Source: Alteromonas salexigens
Lineage (GTDB): Bacteria; Pseudomonadota; Gammaproteobacteria; Enterobacterales; Alteromonadaceae
NCBI RefSeq assembly: GCF_025628895.1
Contig: NZ_JAOTJC010000005.1
Location: 62,001-126,000 of the forward strand
Length of the DNA stretch: 64,000 bases
Direction of reading: 5' to 3'
The translations under genes were made by a program, and so were the position numbers. The notes below the pieces were generated by a model that ran no database searches, was not told where the DNA came from, and worked only from the letters and a program-made list of their open reading frames with translations. Below are positions 47,002 through 57,243 of this stretch, piece after piece; within the stretch, counting starts at the first letter, position 1; every line of letters begins with the position of its first letter.

Positions 47002-47722
47002 TATATACCTGGTCATTGGCGCAGCAGGCGGCATCGGCCGTACACTGGTATCGGCATGGGCCGGGCAGGGCAAACAGGTGCTGGCAGTCTCACGCACGGG
47101 CGCCCGGGATGAGAGCTGGCCTGAATCGGTGAACGTGATGGCCTGCGACAGCAGCGATGGGGACATTGCGCAGGTGGTTGCCCATATTCGCGAAAAGGCT
47201 ATGCAGGTACGTAGCGCCGTATGTACCATCGGTTTTTTACACGGCGAGCAAAATGGCGTAAAGGTAAGCCCGGAAAAACAGTTGGAAGCATTAAATGAGG
47301 CCCAGCTTAACGCTTATTTCAGTATCAATACCATTATCCCGGCGCTGTGGATAAAGCACCTGGTGTCGGTTATGCACCCCGATCACGCCACACTGGCGTG
47401 CCTGAGTGCCCGGGTCGGTAGTATCAGTGATAATCGGCTGGGGGGCTGGTACGGATATCGCGCCTCCAAAGCCGCCCTTAACATGCTTATAAAAACCGCC
47501 AGCGTCGAATACAAACGCAGAGCCAAAAACACCAGCCTGCTTTGCTATCACCCCGGCACAGTAGACACGGTATTGTCTGAACCTTTTCAGGGGAACGTCA
47601 AACCGGAGAAGCTGTTTACACCAGAGTTTACAGTCACCCGGCTGATTAACATTCTTGAAACACTCGACCCGCAAGGCAGTCCGTATTATCGTGACTGGGA
47701 CGATAAAAACATCAGCTGGTAA
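46994..47722 (+). CDS. Short-chain dehydrogenase/reductase
   Basis: A 242-residue SDR enzyme. The ATG at 46994 follows GTGGAG and opens YLVIGAAGGIGRTLVSAWA, the cofactor glycine motif. The catalytic serine and YxxxK lie in LSARVGSISDNRLGGWYGYRA-SK near 146-168. It resembles C-factor-like SDRs; the substrate is unknown. It is translationally coupled to the DUF393 gene. Confidence 0.9.
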   Translation: MSDIYLVIGAAGGIGRTLVSAWAGQGKQVLAVSRTGARDESWPESVNVMACDSSDGDIAQVVAHIREKAMQVRSAVCTIGFLHGEQNGVKVSPEKQLEALNEAQLNAYFSINTIIPALWIKHLVSVMHPDHATLACLSARVGSISDNRLGGWYGYRASKAALNMLIKTASVEYKRRAKNTSLLCYHPGTVDTVLSEPFQGNVKPEKLFTPEFTVTRLINILETLDPQGSPYYRDWDDKNISW

Positions 47723-47914
47723 TACGCCAGAGCGGGTGTGAATCGCGTTTAACATCAAGACTTTTAAAAAATCTGCTGTTACCATGCCGAACCGGGCTGG
47801 ATGCATAGTGGGCTCTCAGAGCCCTGCTATAACGCCTTCACAAGTGCATTAACAATTAAAAAAACGCATCCCCCGTAACAACGATAACAAGAAAACAACA
47901 AGAGGAAGCTGGGT

Positions 47915-49348
47915 ATGAGCGGCGCCAGAGAACAGTTCGGATCGCGCATCGGTTTTATTTTGGCAGCAGCCGGGTCTGCTGTAGGGATCGGTAACCTGGT
48001 CGGGTTTCCGGTAGGAGCAGCGAAAAATGGCGGTGGCGCCTTTCTGCTCATGTACGCCATTTTCGTCTTCGCCATCTGTCTGCCGGTTATGCTGGCTGAA
48101 ATGTCAGTGGGTCGACATGCCCGTAAAGATCCACTGGGCGCATACCGTGATTTGAGTGGCAATCAGACGCACTGGAAACTGGCGGGTTGGCTCTCAGTTA
48201 TCACGCCGTTCATGATTGCGGTGTTCTACATGGTTATTACGGTGTGGATTTTCGGCTACTTGTTTGCCGCCGTGACCGGCGACCTTGAGTTATTGGCGAA
48301 TCCGGACACCTTTGCCACCTTCATTAACTCGCCACGCATTTTCGCTTATATGGTCGTGGTGGTCGCGGTGGTCTATCTGATCTTGCAAGGCGGGGTAAAA
48401 GAAGGCATTGAGAAAGCCGCTAAACTGTTGATGCCTGCGCTGTTCGTGATGTTACTCGGACTGGTGGTATTCGTGCTAATGCAGGATAACGCCATGGCGG
48501 GTGTAGAGTTTTATCTAATCCCGGACTTTTCCAAAATCACCGCGTCGGTAGTAAACGGGGCCTTATCCCAGGCCTTCTTCTCGCTGTCGTTAGGGATGGG
48601 GATCATGATCACCTATGGCAGCTATATTGATAAACGCGCTGACGTGCCCGGCTCGGCAAAGCTGGTTGCACTGACCGATACGGCGGTGGCATTCACTGCC
48701 GGTCTGATGATCCTGCCGGCGATTTTCTCGTTTAATCCGGAGACTAACCCGGCGGAGCTCAGTGAGTCGTCCATCGGCATGATTTTCACCTATCTGCCGC
48801 AAATCTTCCTGGCACTGCAATCATCGATTGGGTATCTGGGCGCGTCGCTGGTGGCAAGCCTGTTCTTCCTGCTGGTTTTCTTTGCGGCCATCACCTCTCT
48901 GGTGTCTATCTTCGAAGTGCCAGTGGCTGCGCTGATGGATGAAAAGGACATGAACCGTAAGCCTGCGCTGCTTATTCTGGGCGTTGGCATGATCATACTG
49001 GCTTGCCTGTGCGCACTGTCGTTTGGTTACGTCGAGTTTCTGACTACCTTTACCAACTATGCCGATACGCCCAAGTCCTTCTTCGACATTGTGTATGATG
49101 TGTTTTACGACACTATCTTGCCGCTGAATGGCTTCCTGATTTGTATCTTTGTGATTTACCGCTGGAAGAAGGCCAATTTCAATGCGGCGCTGGATGAAGG
49201 GGCGCCAAACTATAAAGGCAGCTTCTTTGAGCGCTATGTGGACATTTCAGTAGGTACCTTTATTCCGGTGATTCTGCTGGTGATCTTTATTAATACAGTG
49301 GCGCTGAAGTACTTTGGCTTTAGTCTGATTGATATTTTCTTCAGCTAA
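47915..49348 (+). CDS. NSS-family sodium-dependent transporter
   Basis: A 477-residue neurotransmitter:sodium symporter family protein with about eleven to twelve helices. FILAAAGSAVGIGNLVGFP is the helix-1 sodium and substrate signature, and AFFSLSLGMGIMITYGSY lies in helix 6. It probably takes up an amino acid by sodium symport, drawing on the gradient made by NQR. Monocistronic, with its own terminator. Confidence 0.93.
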   Translation: MSGAREQFGSRIGFILAAAGSAVGIGNLVGFPVGAAKNGGGAFLLMYAIFVFAICLPVMLAEMSVGRHARKDPLGAYRDLSGNQTHWKLAGWLSVITPFMIAVFYMVITVWIFGYLFAAVTGDLELLANPDTFATFINSPRIFAYMVVVVAVVYLILQGGVKEGIEKAAKLLMPALFVMLLGLVVFVLMQDNAMAGVEFYLIPDFSKITASVVNGALSQAFFSLSLGMGIMITYGSYIDKRADVPGSAKLVALTDTAVAFTAGLMILPAIFSFNPETNPAELSESSIGMIFTYLPQIFLALQSSIGYLGASLVASLFFLLVFFAAITSLVSIFEVPVAALMDEKDMNRKPALLILGVGMIILACLCALSFGYVEFLTTFTNYADTPKSFFDIVYDVFYDTILPLNGFLICIFVIYRWKKANFNAALDEGAPNYKGSFFERYVDISVGTFIPVILLVIFINTVALKYFGFSLIDIFFS

Positions 49349-49388
49349 CCCAGACCGTGTGTGGCAGTAAACAGCGTTTACTGCCTGC

Positions 49389-49419
49389 AAAAAGGGCAGC
49401 CGTTTGGCTGCCCTTTTTT
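49389..49419. terminator. Bidirectional terminator after sodium symporter
   Basis: Stem AAAAAGGGCAGCC / GGCTGCCCTTTTT with loop GTTT; A and T runs flank both sides, between convergent genes. Confidence 0.94.
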
Positions 49420-49448
49420 GTGTGTCTACAGTGGTTATTCACGCGGGA

Positions 49449-50255
49449 CTACATCATGTCGTCCGGGGTCGCGAACCGAGGGCGTGTATCCAGCATTTCC
49501 CAGCTCCAGCGCGCATCAATGCGCTTACCCACAGGAAGTGCTGTGGTATCGTCAAACCGCGGCAACGCAAGACCTCTGGCGTGGGCCGTGCGTGGGTAAT
49601 AGTCTCCGCGCTTAGGGTGGGCAAGACTGCACAGGTGATAGGTTTTCCCCTCGCCGCCCCGGCGGATTAACTGTGTGAGGGCCGTAACCACATCAGCAAC
49701 ATGAACCAGATTAACCACCTTGTTACCGGCACTGAAATGCTTGCCAGACAAGACATTAACCGGGTGACGATCCGGGCCGACCAGACCGGCCAGCCGCACT
49801 ATACTGTAGCGATAATTGGGATAACGACGCAGACGCTTTTCAATGGCAATATGGGTCTTCGCCGACACTGTCTGAGGGTCAACCGGCGTGTTTTCGGTAA
49901 CAATATGAGTGGTTTCTTCGCCGTATACTGAGGTGGTGCTGATAAAAATAATGTGCCCTACCTTAACGTCAATCAGGGCGTCTATCAGCGCCAGCATATT
50001 GTCCAGGTAGGTATCCAGCGATGGATTGCGGCGTCCGGGGGGAATGTTAAGCAGCACTGTGGCTTGAGAGCAATGCCGGGTAAGCACGGCCGGGTCATCA
50101 CCAAGAGTAAAGGGGATAGCCTGGTAACCCTGTTGTGCGAGTTGTTGGCATTTTTCCGGTGTACGTGTGGTAGATATGACCGTCGCGGGTTCGCGGGTTT
50201 CGGCCAGGTAGTTGCCCAACCAACCGTGGCCACATAGAACAAGCGGGTGCTGCAT
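49449..50255 (-). CDS. NAD-dependent epimerase-like protein (YeeZ type)
   Basis: A 268-residue extended-SDR-like protein. The ATG at 50255 follows AGGA; the frame to 50276 adds seven unlikely residues. The cofactor motif is VLCGHGWLGNYLAETREPA, a variant of GxxGxxG, and FISTTSVYGEET carries the S/T and Y of the active site. YSIVRLAGLVGPDRHPVN is typical of YeeZ-like epimerases. The substrate is unknown. Confidence 0.85.
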   Translation of the reverse strand: MQHPLVLCGHGWLGNYLAETREPATVISTTRTPEKCQQLAQQGYQAIPFTLGDDPAVLTRHCSQATVLLNIPPGRRNPSLDTYLDNMLALIDALIDVKVGHIIFISTTSVYGEETTHIVTENTPVDPQTVSAKTHIAIEKRLRRYPNYRYSIVRLAGLVGPDRHPVNVLSGKHFSAGNKVVNLVHVADVVTALTQLIRRGGEGKTYHLCSLAHPKRGDYYPRTAHARGLALPRFDDTTALPVGKRIDARWSWEMLDTRPRFATPDDMM

Positions 50256-50312
50256 AGCGATTCCTGTTAACGACAATTTCGCTATGCTAGCACGAGTTAT
50301 TTACGCCAGCCG

Positions 50313-51116
50313 CTACATTTTCAGCTTACGGTTGGGCATATCCAGTAAGTTTAAACCGTCTAAACCACGAATATGCTGTTGCATTTGCGCCTCAGCGTCG
50401 TCAGCTCTGGCCAGTACCTCACACAAGGCATCGGCGTCACGGGTAAGCGCTTCAGCCTGCATTTCAACACGTTGTTCGAGGTCTTTACCAAAGCTCTCCA
50501 TTTTGGTTTCGAAGGCCGCCATGTCGCCCTCCATCATCATTTCCGTGCCTACGGCGATGAGGATCCGTCCCACCGATTCGGATACCAGCGACTCAAACTG
50601 CTCTTCAAAACGGGCTTCCCAGGCGTCGTCAAACCAGCCGGGCTCATCGAAACGGGAGGAGTCAATCTGAATATTTCCCTGCGCATCGTAAAACGCGGCC
50701 TGCATATCGGTTTCCAGTGAGGTGAACAACTCATTGAAGTCGGCGACCAGTTCATCGTCCGGACCCAGCAATTCGCCAAACGCTTCATTGACCGCCACGC
50801 TGGCTATATCCAGCCCCTGCGAAGCAATATTAAGTGTCATCGGGATGGCAGTTTCAAGCTGCTGGTGGTAGGTCTCTACCCAGTGTTGCTCTTGCTCTGA
50901 CAGTTTTACCCACTCGCCATTTACAGCCAGCATATAGTCTGGGGTAATGGTGAGCTGACTGCCGTTGTCCATATCGATATTCAACATACCGCTGGCGTAG
51001 CGGATATTACCTTGCAGTTCAATATCGCAAGGGTCATGGTCATCACCGTGGGCACTGGCTGATGCGGTGAACAAGGTGCTGGCGGCAACAACAAACAAAG
51101 GGATACGTGTTTTCAT
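50313..51116 (-). CDS. DUF2884/YggN-like periplasmic protein
   Basis: A 267-residue exported protein; the ATG at 51116 follows AGGAC and starts a signal peptide (TRIPLFVVAASTLFTASASA). The N-terminal half (CDIELQGNIRYASGMLNI, WVKLSEQEQHWVETYHQQLE in part) and long acidic helices match DUF2884, the YggN family, whose role is unknown. Transcribed in the same direction as the epimerase, 57 bases upstream of it. Confidence 0.85.
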   Translation of the reverse strand: MKTRIPLFVVAASTLFTASASAHGDDHDPCDIELQGNIRYASGMLNIDMDNGSQLTITPDYMLAVNGEWVKLSEQEQHWVETYHQQLETAIPMTLNIASQGLDIASVAVNEAFGELLGPDDELVADFNELFTSLETDMQAAFYDAQGNIQIDSSRFDEPGWFDDAWEARFEEQFESLVSESVGRILIAVGTEMMMEGDMAAFETKMESFGKDLEQRVEMQAEALTRDADALCEVLARADDAEAQMQQHIRGLDGLNLLDMPNRKLKM

Positions 51117-51384
51117 GATTCGTCCTATACTCTCAATACGGGTCATCCTGAATGCGGATAATCAACTAAGAGCAACAGCCAGGCCAAGTAGTAAACTTTC
51201 TTTTAAATCATTACTTTAGGCTTTTTTGGGCCTGTGAGTGAATCACATTTAGCGTGAGCATTGAGTGAGTTGATAATTTTTTGGTCAAATTCGCCACTTT
51301 TCTCAATAACAATTTTAAGGGTGAGGATATTCAAATTGTTGGCTTTCGTGCATAATACGGCCAGCGAAAAGTAAGGGTTAAAAA

Positions 51385-51576
51385 ATGTCTGATTGGATTA
51401 ACGCAATTATGTTTGGTGTGATGCTGCTGGCGTTTACACTGGGAGTGAGCTGCATAATTATGGGGTTCCTGTCATCATCGACAGGGCAGAAAGCCATGCA
51501 GGAAAAAATTGAGTACGGTTTCTTCGGCGTGTCCGGTCTGGTGCTGTGTATGCTACTGGGCTACGGCTTAAGCTGA
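51385..51576 (+). CDS. Small two-helix membrane protein
   Basis: A 63-residue protein with two predicted helices (IMFGVMLLAFTLGVSCIIMGF and FFGVSGLVLCMLLGYGL, each near 20 residues) separated by a basic-acidic loop. The upstream AAGGG and a strong terminator just after it support a genuine single gene. I do not recognise the family. Confidence 0.72.
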   Translation: MSDWINAIMFGVMLLAFTLGVSCIIMGFLSSSTGQKAMQEKIEYGFFGVSGLVLCMLLGYGLS

Positions 51577-51591
51577 TATTCCGTAACACAT

Positions 51592-51620
51592 AAAAAAACG
51601 GCGCTTAGCGCCGTTTTTTT
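51592..51620. terminator. Bidirectional terminator after small membrane gene
   Basis: Stem AAAAAACGGCGC / GCGCCGTTTTTT with a TTA loop; it serves both the small gene and the convergent MscS gene. Confidence 0.95.
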
Positions 51621-51631
51621 ATGTCCGTAAG

Positions 51632-52948
51632 TTACTCATCCGGGGTGGCGTGATCACTGTACACCGCAGGGGCTGAATGACCGGAAGCGGGTAAGTAGCC
51701 TGCCGAACCCAGGTGACTGTCCCGTTGATACACTTTCAGGTCAAACTGCGGCAACATTGCCAGAATATGGTCAAAGATATCTGCCTGTACCCGCTCGTAG
51801 GCCGTCCATTCCTTATCCACACAAAAACAATACACTTCCAGGGGCAGCCCCAGCTCATTAGGGGGTAACTGACGCACCATCAAAGTAAGTGACTGGTTTA
51901 CTCTGGGATGCTTGCTCAGATACGCCTCCAGATAGGCCCGAAATGTACCTATGTTGGTCAGCTTGCGGTTGTTCAGCAGGTCGGTTTCGTCAATGGAATA
52001 ATCGCGATGGTAGGCACGCAACTCATTGAGCTTCTTATCTATGTAATCGGAGATGTAGCGGATTTTTGAAAACCTGTCCAGCATGTCCTGACTGCATAAA
52101 TGGATAGAGTTGATGTCGATGTAAATAGCCCGCTTGATCCGGCGTCCGCCCGACTCCTGCATGCCACGCCAGTTTTTCACCGCTTCATTAGTCAGGCTGT
52201 AAGACGGTAGCGTGGAAATGGTTTTATCCCAGTTCTGCACTTTGACGTTGGTCAGGCCTATTTCCATAATTTCGCCGTCCACTTCGTATTTCGGCATCTG
52301 GATCCAGTCACCGGTAGTAAACATGCGGTTGGCAGCAATTTGGATCCCTGCGACAAACCCCATAATGGTGTCGCGAAAAATCAGCAGCAGTACGGCGGCC
52401 AGTGCCGTCAGACCTGACACAATGATCAGGGGGCTGCGCTCGATAATCAGGGAAATACTCAACAACAGTACCAGTATTGAGAAGCCCAGTTTCGCCACCT
52501 GAACAAACCCGGTTATCGACGCTTTGCGGGATAAATGCGACTCGTTGTAAATATCTTCCAGCGTGTTAAGTAAGGCGTAGAGGGCCAGTAGCGCCGAGAA
52601 CAACATATAGAGTTGCGAGCCTTTCAGTAGCAGCCCATGTAACACGGTGTCGTCGTTGATCAGTACCGGGGTCACCATGAAAATCCATATGGCGGGCACC
52701 AAATGCATCAGCCGCTTAAAAAAGCCATGATCCAGCAGGGCATTATCCCATTTCGTTTTGGTGCGCTTTATCCATAACGCAATTTGCGCACGCAGAAATA
52801 CTCTGGCTAATAACCAGAATATGAGCGCCGCAATAACAATGAAACCCAGTGCCAGCGCGTTGTAAAGTGGATCTTCGGTAGTCAGGCCGGGAAATACATC
52901 CTTTACAGTATGAATAAAGGTATCTCGAATGGATGTGGCGATTTGCAC
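51632..52948 (-). CDS. MscS-family mechanosensitive channel (YbdG-like)
   Basis: A 438-residue membrane protein. About five N-terminal helices precede the pore-lining MscS region (LTALAAVLLLIFRDTIMGFV) and the beta-domain (FTTGDWIQMPKYEVDGEIME, in part GDWI). NWDKTISTLPSYSLTNEAVK and the long cytoplasmic C-terminus fit the YbdG/MscM branch, which releases small solutes on osmotic downshock. It lies 4 bases after the downstream acyltransferase and probably shares its transcript. Confidence 0.92.
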   Translation of the reverse strand: MQIATSIRDTFIHTVKDVFPGLTTEDPLYNALALGFIVIAALIFWLLARVFLRAQIALWIKRTKTKWDNALLDHGFFKRLMHLVPAIWIFMVTPVLINDDTVLHGLLLKGSQLYMLFSALLALYALLNTLEDIYNESHLSRKASITGFVQVAKLGFSILVLLLSISLIIERSPLIIVSGLTALAAVLLLIFRDTIMGFVAGIQIAANRMFTTGDWIQMPKYEVDGEIMEIGLTNVKVQNWDKTISTLPSYSLTNEAVKNWRGMQESGGRRIKRAIYIDINSIHLCSQDMLDRFSKIRYISDYIDKKLNELRAYHRDYSIDETDLLNNRKLTNIGTFRAYLEAYLSKHPRVNQSLTLMVRQLPPNELGLPLEVYCFCVDKEWTAYERVQADIFDHILAMLPQFDLKVYQRDSHLGSAGYLPASGHSAPAVYSDHATPDE

Positions 52949-52952
52949 AGTA

Positions 52953-53843
52953 TTATTGCCCCAGTATTTGTGATATTCGGTTATCTTTCTCGGTCCACAG
53001 GCGATTTAACCAGCCCTGGAAACGTACCCGGAAGTCTTGTACATCTGCAGCCACCTGGGGTGCAGGGTCGGGCACGTCCATTACCGTAACATCTATTACT
53101 ATACGGGTCATTCGACCGCTGAGCATGGCCATCATGGGGTGGCGGTTACTGCCGGGATACAACAGCGACACATCCAGTACGTTGGTAAACAACTCTCCCA
53201 TGGTGCTTAACGTAAAGGCGACGCCGCCCGCTCTCGGTGGCAGCAAGTACCGGTAAGGGCTTACCTTACTGGCGTGTTTCTTAGTGGTAAAGCGAGTGCC
53301 TTCCACAAAGTTAATGACAGTGGTGGGTGTGGTTCTGAACTTCTGACAGTACTGACGGGTCGTTTCCAGGTCCTTGCCCTTCTTGTGGGGATATTTTTCG
53401 ACGTAGGCCCGTGAATAACGTCGCATAAAGGGCATATCCAGCGCCCAGGCACCGAGCCCGACAAACGGCAGCCAGATAAGCTCTTGCTTGAGGAAAAACT
53501 TCGGCGCCGGAATTCGCGGGGCGGCGAAATCAATCAACAAGATAATGTCCAGGTAACTCAGATGATTCGCTACAATCAGATACCAGCTCTGCTTTGACAG
53601 GTTGCCATGTACCCGATAGTCAAACTCCACGTTATTGAACAGGCGAATAAAGGCCACGCTGACTTTGCCGAAACAGAACATGAACCCATGCATGATATTC
53701 AGCAATGCGTGGCGAAATCCCGCATGGGGAACGATAAGCTTTACCAGACCTAACAGGATAATGAGACCACCCCACCAGGCCAGATTCAGGATCTGCAAGG
53801 CCGTATGCAGGATAAAAATGAAGGGCGTTAGTATTGCGTTCAT
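52953..53843 (-). CDS. YihG-like lysophospholipid acyltransferase, copy 2
   Basis: A 296-residue PlsC-type acyltransferase with an N-terminal membrane segment. The catalytic HX4D motif is NHLSYLDIILL and the acyl-acceptor motif is NFVEGTRFT; GAWALDMPFMRRYSRAYVEK is typical of YihG/LCLAT-like enzymes. These acylate lysophospholipids in the inner membrane. It is a close paralogue of the gene before it, whose TGA stop overlaps its ATG. Confidence 0.9.
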   Translation of the reverse strand: MNAILTPFIFILHTALQILNLAWWGGLIILLGLVKLIVPHAGFRHALLNIMHGFMFCFGKVSVAFIRLFNNVEFDYRVHGNLSKQSWYLIVANHLSYLDIILLIDFAAPRIPAPKFFLKQELIWLPFVGLGAWALDMPFMRRYSRAYVEKYPHKKGKDLETTRQYCQKFRTTPTTVINFVEGTRFTTKKHASKVSPYRYLLPPRAGGVAFTLSTMGELFTNVLDVSLLYPGSNRHPMMAMLSGRMTRIVIDVTVMDVPDPAPQVAADVQDFRVRFQGWLNRLWTEKDNRISQILGQ

Positions 53844-54751
53844 AATGATTGCTTAGACTCAAAGGAAGCAAGAAGCGAATCTTTGTGTTCCCAACGAGCA
53901 TTCAGCCAACGCTGAAATTCGCTGCGATTTTCGGGGTCGCTGAAGTACTCCGGACTGAACACGCCGCCGTGCACGATATCCTGCATGGGGGTGACGGCAA
54001 TATTTACCCGAATATCTTTTACCCGGCCACATACGAAGTCCCAGAACGTGGGTACGCCGTCCGGATAGTGGATGGTGACATCAAGTAACTTGTGTAGTTG
54101 ATTGCCCATGGCACTCAGCACAAAAGCGATCCCGCCGGCTTTCGGTTTTAATAAGTGGTTAAAGGGCGATTGCTGACGTTTGTGCTTTTCGGGCGTAAAG
54201 CGGGTGCCTTCCACAAAATTCATTATGCTCACAGGCTTAAAGCGGAATTTCTCACAGGCCCGCCGGGTGGTTTCCATATCCTTGCCTTTCAGGTGAGGAT
54301 TTTTTGCCAGAAACGATTTGCTATACCGGCGCATAAAAGGGAAATCCAGCGCCCACCACGCCAAACCGAGTACAGGTACCCAGATGAGCTGTTGTTTAAG
54401 AAAAAATTTAAGAAACGGAATACGACGGTTAAATACCCGCTGTAACACGAGAATATCCACCCACGACTGATGGTTGGCAATGACCAGATACCAGTCCTGT
54501 GACGATAACCCGCTAAGGCCATTAACATGCCAGCGCGTTGAACTGGTCAGCCGCTGGTTAAGATTATTTACGCCGATCCAGCCAGTGGCACACGCATCCA
54601 ACAGATACGTGATGAATTTACGCCACGGGGCAACAGGGATCAGCTTAAAAAATGATAATATGAATACCGGTATACACCAGAGTATAGTGTTCACAAAGTA
54701 CAGCAGAACCGACAGGCTGCCGACAATATTATGGCCCAAATTTTTCAGCAT
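53840..54751 (-). CDS. YihG-like lysophospholipid acyltransferase, copy 1
   Basis: A 303-residue PlsC-type acyltransferase, first gene of a three-gene minus-strand cluster with copy 2 and the MscS channel. NHQSWVDILVL is the HX4D motif, WWALDFPFMRRYSKSFLAKN and NFVEGTRFTPEKHK the acceptor side. The two copies share the same domain order but differ in the HX4D context, so they may prefer different acyl groups or acceptors. Confidence 0.9.
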   Translation of the reverse strand: MLKNLGHNIVGSLSVLLYFVNTILWCIPVFILSFFKLIPVAPWRKFITYLLDACATGWIGVNNLNQRLTSSTRWHVNGLSGLSSQDWYLVIANHQSWVDILVLQRVFNRRIPFLKFFLKQQLIWVPVLGLAWWALDFPFMRRYSKSFLAKNPHLKGKDMETTRRACEKFRFKPVSIMNFVEGTRFTPEKHKRQQSPFNHLLKPKAGGIAFVLSAMGNQLHKLLDVTIHYPDGVPTFWDFVCGRVKDIRVNIAVTPMQDIVHGGVFSPEYFSDPENRSEFQRWLNARWEHKDSLLASFESKQSL

Positions 54752-54850
54752 TGTGCTTCACCTCAAAAATTAGGTGGTTAGTGTAAACGAACTTGATCCA
54801 AAAGCCGATAGACCCTTTACTGAACCCACTAACACATATCCCGGAGATAA

Positions 54851-55989
<1,139 letters not shown>

Positions 55990-55990
<1 letters not shown>

Positions 55991-56832
55991 TGGAATTACT
56001 CAGTGAAAACAGGGCGTTTGGCGGCCGTCATTGCCGCTATCGCCATCGTTCAACGGTGAATAACTGCGATATGACATTTGCGGTATATTTGCCGCCGTTC
56101 GCGACTGCAGACAACCCCGTACCGGTGCTGTACTGGTTGTCCGGCTTAACCTGCACTGATGAAAATTTTATGCAGAAAGCCGGAGCCATGAAAATAGCGG
56201 CTGAGTTGGGTATGGCCATTGTGGCCCCGGATACCAGTCCCCGCGGAGAAGGGGTGCCTGACGATCCGGAGGGCGCCTATGACATGGGGCAGGGAGCGGG
56301 CTTTTATGTCAATGCCACCCAATCGCCCTGGCAGGATCACTACCAGATGTACGACTATGTTACCAGTGAGTTACCCGCGCTGGTGGAAGCAGAGTTGCCA
56401 GTCACCGGCGAACGGGCAATCAGTGGTCACTCCATGGGGGGCCATGGCGCCCTGGTGATTGGTTTGCGCAACCCTAACCGGTACGTTTCTGTATCGGCGT
56501 TTAGCCCGGTGGCCAACCCGACGGACTGCCCCTGGGGGCAAAAAGCGTTTTCGCACTACCTGGGCGACGATAAATCCAGCTGGCAGGCCTACGACGCCGC
56601 CGCCCTGCTGGCAGAAAAGACCCATTATGTGCCGCTGCTGGTGGAGCAAGGTCGTGCCGACCAGTTCTTAACTGAGCAGCTGAAGCCTAAGGCCCTGGTT
56701 AATGCCGCACAGAAATCTGACACACCGCTGACGTTAAACATGCATGAAGGGTACGATCACAGTTACTTTTTCATCACGTCGTTTATTGACGAGCATCTGC
56801 AGTTTCATGCCAGCCATCTAGGGTTGATTTAA
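55990..56832 (+). CDS. frmB: S-formylglutathione hydrolase
   Basis: Hydrolyses S-formylglutathione to formate and glutathione, finishing formaldehyde detoxification begun by FrmA, 280 residues. It has the esterase D fold with nucleophile serine in ISGHSMGGHGALVIG, the acid near EQGRADQFL and the histidine in GYDHSYFF. WLSGLTCTDENFMQKAGA is a family signature. It overlaps frmA by one base (TAATG). Confidence 0.96.
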
Positions 56833-56963
56833 TCTCACACAGACACCTTTCACAGTGTTCCTGCCTTAAATGTGCAGGGGCATTGTGACAAAGGTTTAAT
56901 CCAACAGTGTGATCACCACGGTGCCGTCTCCGTTTAACAGGATCTACTTACCGGGAGTCCTCT

Positions 56964-57134
56964 ATGTTCGGATTATTTAAGCGTAACCCCACTAAAAAAC
57001 TCAGAAAACAGTATGACAGCCTCTTAGAGCAGGCCATGCATGCTCAACGCAATGGCGATATCAAAACCTATTCTATGCTCACAGCCGATGCGGAGGCATT
57101 GTGGGCGAAAATAGAGACGGCGGAAGACAGATAA
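56964..57134 (+). CDS. Small DUF6435/Lacal_2735-like protein
   Basis: A 56-residue cytoplasmic protein beginning MFGLFKRNPTKKLRKQYDS, followed by a helical acidic region (QAMHAQRNGDIKTYSML). The opening and the coiled helical layout match the small Lacal_2735/DUF6435 family, whose role is unknown. The ATG has GGGAG upstream at a good distance. It is a lone gene between frmB and the GGDEF gene. Confidence 0.75.
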   Translation: MFGLFKRNPTKKLRKQYDSLLEQAMHAQRNGDIKTYSMLTADAEALWAKIETAEDR

Positions 57135-57243
57135 ACACCCCGAGGAGAGATGCACTAAGAGTGCAAAAGCCAGACGTTTCATCCCTTAAAATTTCCCGAG
57201 CAGGTCACACAGGCTTTGCTATGCTTATAAGCATATAACCATA

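Noticed and set aside
47810-47824. GGGCTC/GAGCCC hairpin after the SDR gene
   Set aside because: Short stem without a T run and about 90 bases from the stop; too weak to call a terminator.
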